Source: Nemania diffusa
Taxonomy: Eukaryota; Ascomycota; Sordariomycetes; Xylariales; Xylariaceae
NCBI GenBank assembly: GCA_038501195.1
Contig: JBBPUQ010000010.1
Location: forward strand, 1,939,501-2,003,500
Direction of reading: 5' to 3'
Length of the DNA stretch: 64,000 nt
The position numbers and the translations under genes are program-made. Positions 1-15,700 of the stretch are shown here, piece after piece. The notes beneath the pieces are model-generated. The model had not been told where the DNA came from. It was given only the letters and a program-made list of their open reading frames with translations, and searched no databases. Numbering within the stretch: the first letter of the stretch is position 1; every line of letters starts with the position of its first letter.

Positions 1-3000
1 AATTATTTAAAATTTTATTTTAAATATAAATTTTTTAAATATTTATATAATTAATTTATATATAATTATTAAAAACTTTTTTAAAAATTTAATAAATAAA
101 ATTTAAAAATATTTTTTTTATTATTATTAATAATTTTATAATATATTTTTATTATTAAATAATTTAATTTATTATTAAATTAATTTTTTTTTTTTTTTTT
201 TATAAAATATATAATTAATTTTTTATTAAAAAATTTAAATTTTATTAATATTTATTAATTTAATTAATTATTTTTTATTAAATTTAAAATATTTATTATT
301 TTATTATTATTATATATTTATATATTTTAATTATAAAATTTTATATTTTTTTATAAATTTTTTTTTTATTAATTTTAATATTAATTTTTTTATTTTAATT
401 TTTTTATTAAATATTATTTTTATAATTTAATTAATTAAACTTTTATATAAAAATAAATTTTTTAATAATTTATATAATAATAATATTTATATTATATTTA
501 ATATTAATAATATTTTAAATTAATTTTTTTAAAAATAATATTTTAAATTAATTTTTTTAAAAATAATTAATAAAAAATTATAATTTTTAAATTATATATT
601 AATATATAATTTTTATTTATTTAATAATTTATTTATAATTTATAAAAAAAAAAATTATTTTATTTTATAAATTTAATTATAAATTAAAATTTATAATTAT
701 TAATAAAATTTTAAAATTAATTATATATTTTATATAATTTATAATAATATATTTTTATAATTTATTATATAATTATTATATTTTTATAAATTATAATTTA
801 TATAAATTTAAATAAATTATTAATTATATAAAAATTTATTTTATTTTTTTTATTATTAAAAAAAAATATTTAAAATTTATTATTATATATTATTATATAT
901 ATTTTAATATATTTAAAATTTTTAATTTTTTTAATATTTTATTTTTTAAAATTTTAATTATTTTATATAAATAATTTATTATATATTAATTTATTTTTTT
1001 ATAAACTTTAAATTATTAATATTTTTAAATTATTAAAACTTTTATTTTAATTTTTTTTTATTATATAATAATTAATTAAATATATATTTTTTTTAATTAA
1101 TTTAATATATAAATAATTAATATTTAATATTATTAAATATTTTTTATATAATATTAAATTATTTAACATTATTTAATTTAAATTTTAATTAATATTAATT
1201 ATTTTTTTATATTTAATTAAACTTTTATTAATTTTATTATTTTTTAATATATATATTATTATAAATTTTTATAAAGTTTTATTATAAAAAATTATTAATT
1301 TAAATAAAATTATTTTTTTTATTTGTTTTTTTTTTTTTTTATATATTTTTATATTTTTTAAAAATTTAAAAAAAATATTAATAATAATATTTTTTAAATT
1401 TAAATAATATATAATTATAAAATAATAATAATTTATAAATTTTATTCATTTTATTTATTAAAAAATTAATATTTTTTTTATATTAAAATATTTTAAAATT
1501 ATATAATTTATTAAAATTATAAAAATATATAATATATTAATTAATTTTATTTTTTAATATAAAACTTTTTTTATAATTATTAATATTTTTTTATTATATA
1601 TTTTATAATTAAATTTTTTATTATAAAATATTTTTAAAAAAAAAAATAATTAATTTTTATAAATTTTTTAAATTATTTTTTTAAAATAATATATTTAATA
1701 TTATATTATTAAAAAAATTAATTTTTATTATAATTTTAATATTATAAAAAAAATATTATAAAATAAATATATTTATTACAATTATTTATAAAATTTTAAA
1801 TATTTTTTAAAATTTTTAAATTTATTAAAATAATATATTAATATATATAAAATTAATAAATAATTTTATAATTTATTTATATTTTTTTATAAATTTTTTA
1901 TAAAAGTTATAAAAATTTAAAAATAATTAAATTTTTTTAAATTTTTTTTTTTTATTATAAAATAAATTTTAATAATATATAATTTTTATTTTATATATTT
2001 TTATAATAAATTTTAAAAATTTAATTTTTATTATATAAAATTTATATTTTTTAAAATTAATTTATAATTTAATTTTTTTTAAATAAATTAATATTTTATT
2101 AATATAATATATATATTTTAATTTATTATTAAAATAAATTAATATATTATTAATATATATTATATAAAAAATATTTAAATAATTTTTTAATATATTATTT
2201 ATATAATATTAAAATATTAATAATTTATTTATTAATTTAAATAAAAATATTTTAAATTAATAAATTTTATATATTATTTAAAAAATTATTAATAATTTTT
2301 TTTTTTTAAATATTTAAATATAATAAAAAATTTATTAAATATTTAATTTAATATATATTTTAATTAAATATATTTTAATTAAAGTTTTATTTATTAAAAA
2401 TAAAAAATATTTATTTTTTTAAATAATTAAATTTAATTTTTTATAATTTATATATAATTATAAAAAATTGTTTTTTTTTAATAAATAAAATTAATATTAT
2501 TTATAATATTATTATTAATTTAATTAAGTTTTTTATTAAATTATTATTAAAATATTTTTAATTTTTTTTTTTTTTTTTAAATAATAATTTATATAATATA
2601 TTATATTTTAAAAAAAGTTTATTAAATTTATTAATAACAATATAATAATTAATATTTAAATAATATAATAAAAAATTATTTAAAATTATTTTATTAAATA
2701 TATTAAAATATTTATAATATTTTTTAAAAATTATATACAATGTTATTTTATTAATTTTTTTTTATTTTTTATTAACTTTTTATATTTTTTTTAAATAATT
2801 ATTTAGTTTAATTTATATAATAAAAATATATTATATAAAATAATATTTTTTTATTTTATTATTTTATTAAATTTTATTATATTAATAATTTTAATTTAAA
2901 TTATATTAATTATATTTTATTTTTAATTTATAATTTTTATATTTTTTTTTTATAAAAAAAAAATATAAATTTAAATTATTTTTATAAGTTTTAATTTATA

Positions 3001-6000
3001 ATATATATTTTATATATTATATTTTTTATTATAAATAATTTTTATTTATAATAAAATTAATTTTAAAAAATATAAAATTAAAATAAATAAATAAAAAATA
3101 ATTAAAAACTTTTTTTATATAATTTTTATTTATTTTTTTTAATATTTAAATTTATTAATATTTAAATAAATATTTTCAAATTTAATTTTTATATATTTTT
3201 TATTTTATTTTTTATTTTAATATATTTAATTTATTTATTTATTTATTTATTTTATTTTTATATTTATTAATTTTTTTTAATAATTTATATTTTATTAATA
3301 ATTAAAATTAATAATTAAATTTTTTATATTATTTATTAAAATTTTAAAAATTTAAAAATTTAATTTTTAATTATTAAAAAACAATAATTTTTTTTTTTTA
3401 TTTATTAATATATTATAATAATTTAAATAATTTTTTTTTATAATAATATTATATTTTATATTTATTATTAATAAAAATATATTTTTAAAATATTATTAAT
3501 AATTTAAATAATTTTTTTATTATAATTTATTATTTAAAATAATATAAATTTAATAATTATTTTAAATTTTAAATATTTTAAAGTTTTTATAATAAAATTT
3601 AATTATTTTTTAAATAAAATATTAAATTTATTATTTAATAATTTATATTTTAGTTTAATTAATTAATTTATATAAAATTAATTTAAATTTAATTATTTAT
3701 TAAAAACTGTTAATAATAATATAATTATAATTATTTTAATTAAATTTAAATTTAATAAAATTATTATTAATTATATATATAATATTAAATAGTTATAAAC
3801 TTTTAATTATAATTTATTTTAATAAAATATAAAAATAATAAAATAAAATATAAATTATTTAAAAATAATATTAATTAATTAGTAAATAATATTAAAAAAA
3901 TATAATAAATTAAATAATAATATAATAAAAAAGTTTAATAAATTTTTTAATTTTTAAAAAAAAATATTTAATTTAATTATTAAAATTAATTTTATTATAA
4001 AAACAAATTAAAAAGTTTATATTAAATATTTTAATATATTTATATTATTGTTTATTTTTTTTTTTTTTATATATATTTTTTTTTTTTATTTATTAGCAAT
4101 TTTTTTTATAATTAAATATTTAAATTATTAATAAATTTTAATATATTTATATTTTAATTTAATATTAATTTTATATTAATATTTATATTTATATTAAAAT
4201 TTATATTTTTGTTTATATTTAAATTAAATTTTATTTTTGTTTTTATATTTATTTTTATATTTATTTTTATTAAAAAGCAGTTATTTTTTTTTAAAAACAT
4301 TAATATTAAAAATTTTTTTTTAAAAATTTTAATAATAGTAATAATAACTTTATTTTAAAATATAAATATAACTTTTATTATTTTATTTTTAAAGCAAATT
4401 TAAATTTTAGTAAAAATAATATATATAAAATTAACTATAATAATATTAATATATTTAATTTTAAATAAATAAATTTTAATAATTAAAAAGTAATGATTAA
4501 TAAAAAAAATATTATTTATATAAATATTTATTTTTTTATAAATTATATTAATGTTTTAATTAAAAGTTTAATATTATTAAATATTAATTAAATATTTTTA
4601 ATATTTAATTATTTATTAATTAAATTAATATTGTTGTAATAAAATAATAAAATTAATATAAATAATAAATAAATTTTTTATTAAATTAGTTTTAATAAAA
4701 TATTAAAAAAAACTAAAAAATTATTTTAAATTTTATTTTAATTAAACTATTTAAAAATTTTTAAATAGTTTTTTTTATTTATATAATATTATTAAAAACT
4801 AAAATATATTATTTTAATTTATTTAATATAAATTTAAATATATATAAATTAATAAAATATTATTAAAAATATTTATAATTAATAAAATAAAGCTATTATA
4901 AATTATATTTATTTATTTAAATTTAAAAATATATTAAAAAAATATATATAAAAAATTAAAAAAGCTTATTATAGTTTTAAACAAAAAATAACAAAATAAT
5001 ATTTTAATATAAAATTTAAAATAAAATATTTTTTTAATATAACTATTTAAAAGTTAATATAAATGTTAAAACTTTTATATAATAAATTTAATTATTAGTT
5101 TAATTATTATAATTATAAATAAAAACAATATTTTAATAATAAATTTTATTATTAATATAATTAAAACTATAGTTATAATTGTTATTATTAAAACAAAACT
5201 TATAATTATAATTATAATAACTATTATAATAGCTATTATAAAAATTACTATTTATAAAAAAAAAACTATAACTATAATTATAATTATAATTATAACTATT
5301 ATTATAATAATAATTATAAATAAAAATAATATTATAAAAAAAAACGTTATAATAAAAAAAAAAAAAACTATATATATTTTTTTTTAAAAAAAACATTAAA
5401 AAAAAATTAAAAAAATAAACTTTATTTTTAAAACTTAAAAAAAATAATTAATTTTTTTTTTATATTTTAAATTTTAATTATATATATTATAAATATTATA
5501 AATAATATAAATTTATTAATACTTTTAAATTATATTTAAAAAAATATAAAAAAAAATATTAATTAAAAAAATTTTTAATTTTATTTTTTATAAATTTTAT
5601 TTATTAAATATATAATTATTATATTATAAAAATATTTTTATATAATATATTATTTTAATATTTTAAAATATATTAATTTATTAAAAATAATATTATTTAT
5701 AAATTTAAAAATATTTTAAATTTATTTTTAATTTTAAAAACTTTTAATAAAAAATTAATTGTTATAATAATTATTTTTAATTTTTTTATATATATTAAAT
5801 TTATTAAAATTATTAAAATAAACATTTTAATTATTAAAATATTTAATTTTAATTATTATAATAAAGTTTTATATTTAAATTATATATATTTATATATTAA
5901 TATATATATAAAACTTATTAATATAAATATATAAATTTATATTAATTTTAATATAAATAATATTATAATTAATTAATTATATATAAAAATTTTTAAATAT

Positions 6001-6019
6001 ATTATAAATAAAAAAAAAA
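1..6019. other. AT isochore, left part, no gene seen
   Basis: Almost pure A/T with scattered single G or C, mostly in CpT/ApG context (for example ACTT, AGTT, GCT). Residual G/C is lowest to about position 4000 and visibly higher from about 4000 to 6019, so the right part may belong to a younger insertion whose ends I could not find. Reading frames here encode only K/N/I/F/Y/L low-complexity strings and are not genes. The pattern fits transposons saturated with RIP-type C-to-T mutation (inference). Confidence 0.85.
5165..5345. repeat. Degenerate TATAAT-type microsatellite
   Basis: Repeated ATAATT/ATAACT hexamers run through this stretch, with two purer blocks separated by short poly-A. The open frame across it is a by-product of the repeat. 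Confidence 0.6.
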
Positions 6020-6024
6020 GTAAT

Positions 6025-6260
6025 TGTTATATAAAGTTTATAAAAAAAGCAAAGCTTTAAATAAATAAAGCTATATTATATAAAAAATCTATAAATAAAA
6101 AAAAAAAAAAAAAAGTTAAAAATCTTTTTATAAAAAAATTATTTATATATATATATATAAAGCAATTTAAAATAACAATAAATAAAATTATTTATTTAAT
6201 TAAATAATAAAACTATTTAATTTATTTAAATAATTAAACTAATATTAATTAATTATAACT
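6025..6260. repeat. Left LTR of element A
   Basis: Starts TGTTATATAAAG. It aligns without gaps to 12499-12734; the roughly 13 differences I see are all transitions. It contains an A18 run and AAGCAAAGCTTT. Confidence 0.78.
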
Positions 6261-9200
6261 ACTTTTTTTTAAAAAAAATTATTTGTTTATAAATTATAAA
6301 AATTCAATATATAAATTTTAATTAATTGTTTTTTAACAAAAAAAAAAATTATTTCAAATATTTATTATATTATTAATTGCTAAACTTTTTTTTTTTTAAA
6401 TTATAATATAGTTTTTTTATATATTAATATTATTACTTTTTTTTAATATTATATTTTAAATATATTTTTTATATACTTTTTTTTTTTATATAATGTTAAT
6501 AAATTGTTATTTTTATAAAGTTTTTTAATTATATTATTTTAAACTATTTATAATTAATTTTTTAATTTTAATAATAATTTTATTATATTTAAATTATTAT
6601 TATAAAACTTTTTTAATAATATAAAACTATTTTAAAAGTTTTTAATATAATATTATTTATTATTAATATTTTAACTTTTTTAATTAATTTAATATTATAA
6701 CTTTTAATAATATAAATATATTATATATATTTTTTTTATTTTAAATTTTTTTTTATTTTTAAGTTTAAATATTTTATTTTTAAAATTATTGCTTTTTTGT
6801 TTTATTAATAAATTATTGAAATATTTTTATAATTAATTTATATAATATTAGTTTATAATTTTTTAAAATAAAAAAACTTATAATATAAATATATTATTAT
6901 TTTTTTTTAAAATTTTATATATTTGTTATATTATTAAATAATTAAATTTATTTAAAAATTTATTAATTATTTAAAATTGCTATTTTTTAAATATAAATAT
7001 ATAGTTATTTATATTAAAGTTAAAATTTTAATATTTTTTATTAATTTATATAATTATATAATATTATATATATTTTTGTTTTTTTTTAATAAAATTTATA
7101 AATTATATAATTTTTTATATTTTATTTTAAACTTTAAGTTATAATATTTTTTTAATTATTAATAAATTTTTTAGTTTTTTTTAAATTATATAATTTTTTT
7201 AATTAAAATAAAATAATATTAAAAAATTTATTTTAATTTTATAAAAAAATAGTTTAATAAATTTATAAAGTAATAATATTTATATATAATTTATAATTAA
7301 AATTTATTTAAACTAATTGTTTTAATAATAATTAAAATAAAACTAAAGTTATTAATTTAAATATTTATTTATAATTTTAATTTGTTTTATAATTTTATAA
7401 TAATTTATAAATATTAAAATATATTAAACTTTTATAATTTTATATAGTTTATTTATAAAAATAAATATAAATTAAAATTTTTTATTAAAAGTTATTATAA
7501 TTAATACTTTAAAAATTTTAAAAAAGCTTTTATAGTATATTTATATAATATTTTTTATAATTATTTATATAATATATAATATAATTTATATTTTTTTTTT
7601 AAATAATTTATTATAATTAATATATTATTATAGCTATATTTATTTTTAAACATTTGTTTAAAATTTATAACTAAATATTTTTAAATATAATTTAAAATAA
7701 AAAAAAAAATAAACTTATTAAATATTTTATTATATAAAATTTTTATAAAACAATATTTTATATAGTTAAAAATATATATATTATAATTTTTTTTAAATTT
7801 AAACTATTAATAATATTTTATAAAAAGTTTATATATTTTTTTTTTTTTTTAAATATATAGTAAATATTTTATTATATATTTTTTAAATAAATTATATATA
7901 TAAATATAAAAAATCAAAAATTATAAATTTTTTATTATAAATAATTAAACTATTAATTAATTATTATAAGTTATTATTATTAAAAGTAGTTTTTTTATAA
8001 TAAATCTTTATATTAAAATTTTTTTTGTTTTTTTTAAATATTTTTATAATTAATTAAAAGCTTAATAAAACTTTTATGTTTTTTTATAACTTTATAACAA
8101 ATAATTTAACTTAAAATATTATTTATATAAATATATTATAAACTATATTATTTAATAGCTAAAAAATTGTTAAATATTTTTATATTTTTTTTTTTTTTTT
8201 TTATATAATAAAATTTTTATACTTTTTTATTAATATATTAATTAATATATTTTTTTTTTTAAAATAATAAATAATATAAAAATTATATTTTATAAATAGT
8301 TTTATTTATTTTATTTATTATAAATTTAAATATTATTTTTAACTAAAATATTTTAAAATTTAATAATTAATTATTATTAAAAATAATTTAATATAACTAT
8401 TAATTAATTTAAGTTATTATTTTTTAAAAATTAAAAATATTACAAATATTTATTTATTAAAAATTTTATAGTTTAATTTAATATTATATAAAGTTTTAAA
8501 ATAATATATAATTAAATATTAATTATTTTTATATTTTTATAATAAAATATTTATAATTATATTATTAAAAATATTAGTTTTAATTTTAATAAATAAATTA
8601 TATTTATAATATTATAATATTAAATAAAATATAAAAGCTTTTTTTAATTATAAAAATATTTAATTATATTTATTAATTTATAAAAAAATTATTTTTTTTT
8701 TTATTAAATATATTATAAATTTAATAATTTAACTATAATTTTTTATAAATTTTTTATAAAAATTATAAAATTTTTAAAAAAATTATATTTTTTTTATAAT
8801 AATAAAAACTTTTTAGTTTTTTATTATTTTTATTTTAATTAAATCAATTTAAATATTATTTATATTAATAATATATTTTAAAAACTTAATTTTTATAATA
8901 TAAAATTTAAATTTTTTTAAATTTATTTAAAATTTAATAATATATAATTGCTATAATATTAACTATATATATTTTTAATAATTTTTTAAATTAATTAAAT
9001 AAATAAAAATATTATTTATATATATATTGCAAAAATTATTTAAATAATTAAATAATATATTGTTAATATATTTTCAAAATATAATAAAGCTATTAATTAA
9101 ATTAAAAAAAAATATTTTATATTTAAAAAATTTATAATATATATAAAAAGTTATTAAATTTTTTTATTTAAACTTTATATATATTTAATTAAATATTTAT

Positions 9201-12200
9201 TTTATATTTAATTTAATAAATATATTAGTTTTAAAAAGTTATAACAGTATTTTTTTAATTAAAAGTAAAAAAATTTTTTTTTTTTTTATTAATTTATTAA
9301 ATTTTTAATAATTTATATAAAATTTCAATTTTTTTTTTAATTTTTTTATAAATAATATTAAAAAAGTATAAAATATATTATTAAATTTAATAAATTTTTT
9401 TTATAAATTATTAATTAAATATTTATAAATTGTTTTTAATTTATTTAATAATATTTTATATAAAAAATTATATTAAAAATTATTAAAAGTTTTATTTTTA
9501 ATAAATTTTATTTTATAATTAATTTTAAATTAATAAATTAAAAAAATATTAAAATTTATTTTATTAAATATATATAATAAGTTGTAATATTTTTTAAAAA
9601 TTATTTATAAAGCTTTTTTATAAAGTTTTTTTTTTTTTTTATTAAAAAAAGCTTTTTTTTTATTTTTAATAAATTTATCAATTTTATAAATAGTAATAAT
9701 TTATATTTATTATATAAAATTATTATATAAAATTATTATATTAAAAATAGTAATAATAATATTAGCTATTTTTATTAAAAAACAAACTTTATATTATTTT
9801 AATTTGTTTTTTTATATTTTATAAAAGTTTAAACTGTTAATTTTTTATTACAAAACAATTTTTTTATTTTTTTTTTAAATCTTTTTTTTTTTTAATTTTA
9901 TAAAAAAAATCAACTTATTATTTAAGTTATATTATATTTTAGCTATATTTTTTTTAACAAAATTAAACTATTTAATAATTAAAATTTAAAATATTGTTTA
10001 ATTTTTTTTAATATTTTTTTATTAATATAGTTATTGTTTTTTTTTTAAAAAAATTTTATATTTTAATAGTTAATATTTGTTTAATATTTAAAGTTTATAA
10101 ATTATATTTTTATTTAATTTATAACTAAATTTTAATTAAAATATTAATTAAAAAAATAATTAAAAAAAAATATTAGTTTATATTTTTAATAATTAAAAAA
10201 TATATTATATTTTTAAAACTAAAGTTTTTTAATAATTATTTTATAAATTTAAAAAAATATTACTATTAAAAATATATTTTTAAATTTTTTTTTTTATATT
10301 TATAAAAATATTAATAAAACAATTTTAATATTTTGTTTTTTTTTACTGTTATATTTAAAAATTAATTAAAAATAAAATTAAATAATTATAAAAAAGTTTA
10401 ATATTTTTATAATTTTTTTTATAAATAATATATTTATATTTATATATATATTTATTTTTATATTTTTAAAAAAGTTTTTAATAGTTAATAAAAATTTATT
10501 ATTATTTATAATATATATATATAATAAAAGTTGTTTTTTTAAATATTTATTTATTAAGTTTAATTTATTATTTATATAATTTTTTTATAATATTTTTTTT
10601 AAATAAAAGTTTAGTTTGTTTAAAATTACTTTTTTAATGTTTTGTTTTTTTTTAATTTTTTTTATAGTATTTTTTAAAACTTTTGTTTTATTATAAAAAC
10701 TAATAAATATAGTTATAATGTTTTATAAACATACTTTTTTTTTAGTACTATTTAATAAGTAATTTTTTAAAATATATTTTTTTTATTAATAATTAAAACA
10801 TTTGCTTTTTTTTGCTAACTTTAATAATTTAAAATTATTTAAAATATTATAACTTTAAATTATTAAAATTTTAATATTATTATTATTAGTTTTAATATTA
10901 TTGTTTTTATTACTAATAATATTTTTTAAAAAATTATTAATATTATTATAAATAATATATTAATTAAATTTGTTTATATTATTAAAAAAAATTAATTAAT
11001 TAATTTTATATTTAATGTTATATTTTTTATTGCTTATATATATTTAATAAATTAATTAAATATAAAGTTTAATATATTAATTGAAAAAAATATTATTATT
11101 TAAATAAATAAAAAAAATTATTTAATAATTTATTAAATAATTTATTTTTAAAGTACTTTTTTTTTTTTTTTTTTTTTTTTTAACTTAGTTTTTTTAGCTA
11201 GTTAAATAAAATTAATTTTAAAGTTGAAAAAAATAGCTAAAATATAATTATTAAAATCGAAAAATTTTTATTTTAATTTAAACTTTTTATTAATATTTAC
11301 ATTTTTATAGCTTTTTTTTAAATAGTTAAAAAATATTTTAATAATAATTAATTAATTAAAATAGTTTTTAATTAAATATAAAAGTAAATATTTAATAACT
11401 TTATTATTAATATAAGTTTTAATATTAATTATTTTTATAATATTATTAATAAATTAATTTTTATTAATAATTAATTAACTTTTTATAATATATAACTATA
11501 TTTTAAACTTAATATTATTTTTATTTTTGTTATTATAAAAAATAAATATAAATATTTTAATTAATTTACGAGATTTTTTATTTGTTTAAATAAATTTTAA
11601 AATATTATTTTTATAAAAAAATAAATTAACAATATATTAATTAATTTTATTTAATAGTTTTTAAATATAGTTATATTTAATAATAACTATTTTTAACTTT
11701 TAAAATAAATAGTTAATAATTTATTTAAAATAAAAATTAAAAATAAGTTTTTTTTTATTATTTTTTATTAAATAGTTTAGTTGTTTTTTTTTATTAACTA
11801 TAATTTTATTAAACTTTTTAATTTAATTAATAAAAGTTTTTATATATTAAATAAATAATACAATTAAATTATATAAGTTTTTAATTTATTATTAATATAT
11901 TATTATTATTAAAAATTTAATTTTTATTTTTTAAAATAAAATATTAAAATATTTAATTAAATTAATAAAAATATTTTTATTAACTAGTTTATTAAATTTA
12001 AACTAAGTTTTTTTTTTTAATAAAATAATAAAAATAAAAAAAAAAACGATTTTATTAAGCTTATATAGTTTAATAGTATATTTTTTTAAAAAATAATCAA
12101 TTTTTTAAAAAAAGTTTTTTTAATTAAAAATATAATATTTATATATAAAAAAAAAATTTTATATTTAGTTTTAAAAGCTTTTTATTAAAAAAACTAAAAT

Positions 12201-12498
12201 AATTAATTTATTGTTATTTTTAATTTTTATAATAATTAAAATATTATAGCTAAATTTTTTAAAATATATTTAAATATTAGTTTTTATATAAAAAGTTAAA
12301 AAAAACTACTTATTATTTATAATTATAAATAGTTATAATTTATTAAAAATTAAATTAATTTGTTTTTTAATTTATTATTTAAAAATAATATATTTTTTAA
12401 ATGTTAATATTATTATAATAATTAATTATAGTTTAATTTTTTATAAAAAATATTTAAAAATAGTTTTTATATTTTATAAATATAAATAATTTATAAAT

Positions 12499-12734
12499 TA
12501 TTATATAAAGTTTATAAAAAAAGCAAAGCTTTAAATAAATAAAGCTATATTATATAAAAAATCTATAAATAAAAAAAAAAAAAAAAAAGTTAAAAATTTT
12601 TCTATAAAAAAATTATTTATATATATATATATAAAATAGTTTAAAGTAATAATAAATAAAGTTATTTATTTAATTAAATAGTAAAACTATTTAATTTATT
12701 TAAATAATTAAATTAGTATTAATTAACTATAACT
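12499..12734. repeat. Right LTR of element A
   Basis: Gapless direct copy of 6025-6260. It starts TATTATATAAAG, where the expected TG has become TA, a RIP-type change. Confidence 0.78.
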
Positions 12735-12739
12735 ATAAT

Positions 12740-15700
12740 ATTATTATAATTAATAATATAAAAATAGTTTTTATAAAATAAATAAAATTTATATTTTATA
12801 TATAAAAAATAAATATAAAAGAAAAGCTTAAAATTATTAAATATAAAAAAAAAAATAATAATAAATAATTATTTATAATTAAATATATTTTTTAAAAATA
12901 ATTTTTTTTAAATTTATAATATTATTATTTTTTATAATTTAAATAATTTTATTATATAATTTAAATAATATTATTATTTTTTATAATTTAAATAAATTTA
13001 TTATATTATTTAAAATTTTTATATAAAATGAAAAATATATATATAAAATAATTAATATATATTTTATTATATTATAAAATAATAAAAATATATATTTATA
13101 AATTAAATATAAACTTTTCTTTATAAATTATAGCTTTTATTTTATAATTATTTATAAAAATATAATAAATATAACTTTTAATATAAAAATATTTAAAGTT
13201 ATATTAATTATAAATAATTTAAAAGTTTTTATTAAAATAAATTTATAAAAATTATAATAATAAAAATTATATTAATTTATAAAAATTAACTTTTAAAACT
13301 TTTATATTTATAACAATTATATTATTAGTTTTTTTATTTAAAATAATTAAATTTAAATGTTTAATTTTTATTAATTTATTAATATTTATAAATATTAAAT
13401 TTAAAATATTTTTAATTATTATTATTATTATTATTAATAATATATTTAATAAATTAATATATAATATAAAAAAGTTAAAAAATATTATTATTATATTAAT
13501 TTTTATAAATATAATTAATTATATATTAATTTAAAATAAAAATTAAATAAAAAATATATAATTTTTAAATGTTTTTTTTTAATATTATATTTATTATAAT
13601 TATAAATATAAATATAATTTTTATTAATAAATTATATATTTTAATTTTTAATAAACTTTTAAAATTTAAAATTATAAATATTTATATTTTATTAAATATA
13701 AAAATATTTATAAATTTTTTTAAAACTATTATTAAAAAAAATATATATATTTAAAATAATTAAATTTATAAATATTATTAAAATATATAATATTTAAATT
13801 AATTAAAATAAAATAAATATATTTAAAAATAAAAAATTTAAAAATTTTTTTATTAATAATTAATAAAAATAAAAACTAAATATATATTTATATTTTTTAA
13901 ATAAATATAATATAAATATATTTAATATAATATATAATAAATTATATAAAAAAAGTTTATAATTAAAATAAAAACTAAATAGTTATAAATTTAAAAATGT
14001 TTAATAAATTTATAATATTAAACAATTATTTTTTTTTTTATAATAAAATATAATAAATAATTTATTAAATAAATAATATATTATAATTATTAATATAATT
14101 AAATTTTTTTATTAATTTAAAATATATTTTTATTATTATAATTAATTTATTATTATTAATTTTTAAAAAATAAAAAAATTAAATATTACTTTTATAAAAT
14201 TTTATAATTTATTTATTTATATTTAAAAATATATAAATAAATTATTTTATTATTATTTATATTATTATTATATATTTATTAATAATATTATTATTTATTT
14301 AAATAATTTTATTAATTATATTAAATATTTAAATATTATATTTAGTTTTTTTTAATTATATAATATTGTTATAATTTTAAAAAAAACTTTTATTAAATAT
14401 TTTTTAATTAAATTATTTAAGTTTTATATTAATATTTTAAAAATATTAATTATAATAAAATATATATAAACTTTTTAAAACTTTATTTTTTTAAATAGTT
14501 TAAAAATATTAAAGTAATATTTTAATGTTAATAATTTTTTTTATAATTTTTAATTTTATTATATATAATTAATTAAACTGATATAAAAATATAAAACTAA
14601 ACTTTTAAATAAAAAAAAATAAAAAAAACTTATAATTAATAAAAATTTAAACTAATATAAAAAATATTATTAATTTACTTTTTATAAATTTATTAATATT
14701 AAATAATTATTTTTTAAAACAATATAAAAAATAATATATAATAAAACTATAATTTATTATTATAATTTTAATAAAATATTATATTTATAAATAAATAAAT
14801 TACTTTAATATAATTTTAAAATAATAATATTTTATATAAATAATTATAAATAATAATTAAATAAAATTATTTTTTTTATAAAAATTTAATTTATAATATA
14901 TTTAAATTATTATTTATTTTAAATAAAAATATATTATAATTTTTTTAAATTTAAAATTATATATTTAATTTAAATAATTAAAAAGTTTTAAACAATAATA
15001 TAATTTAATAAATAATTAATAATAATATTTATAAATTATTTTATTATTAAAAATATTATAAATTAAACAATATTAAATATTTTTATAATTAATTAAATAA
15101 ATAATTAATTAATAAACTTTTTAATTTATTTATTTTAATATAAATTTTAAATTTATTATTTTTTAAGTTATTTAAACTATGTTTTAAATATATTTAATTA
15201 TTTTTAAACTATAAAAAATATTATAAAAAAAAACAAAAAATTAAAATGTTTTAATAAATTAACAATTTTAAATTTTATATAAAATATTATAAAATATATT
15301 ATTAAAGCTATTATAAATAACTTTTAAAAAATTAATGTTTAAAAAGTTTATAAATTTAATTTTAAATATAAAAAAATATTAAAAAAATTATATATTAATA
15401 AAAATTAATATAATAATATTAATAAAAACGTTATAAATTTTTTTAAATTTAGTTATTTTTTTTATATTATAAATAAATTTATTTATAATATATATATTAA
15501 AATTAAAAAACTATATATATTTTATAATATAATGAAATATATATTAAAAACAATATATAATAAAAAATATTATATAAAATTAAACTATATAATAAATAAT
15601 TTTAAAAGTTATTTTATTTATTATAAAATATATAAAATATTATTTAAAATATAAATTTAATTAAATAAAATATTAAAAATTAATTAAAAATTTTTAATTA

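Larger units (their letters stand above)
6025..12734. mobile_element. LTR retrotransposon fossil A (about 6.7 kb)
   Basis: Two 236-bp direct repeats of identical length bound 6.7 kb of AT-rich DNA that keeps more G/C than its flanks. That is the size and layout of a Gypsy- or Copia-type element, but no gag or pol frame survives and the superfamily cannot be told. Flanking 5-mers are GTAAT (left) and ATAAT (right), which could be a target duplication with one G-to-A change. The 3' LTR end is not a clean CA, so the outer border may be off by a few bases. Transcription strand unknown. Confidence 0.75.

Noticed and set aside
2558..2740. 60-aa frame in the AT isochore
   Set aside because: Only K/N/I/L/F/Y residues, no start context, produced by base composition.
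5133..5396. 87-aa frame rich in Y/N/F
   Set aside because: Translation of a TATAAT-type microsatellite.
13569..13754. 61-aa hydrophobic-looking frame
   Set aside because: I/F/N/K composition expected from A/T-only DNA; nothing conserved.
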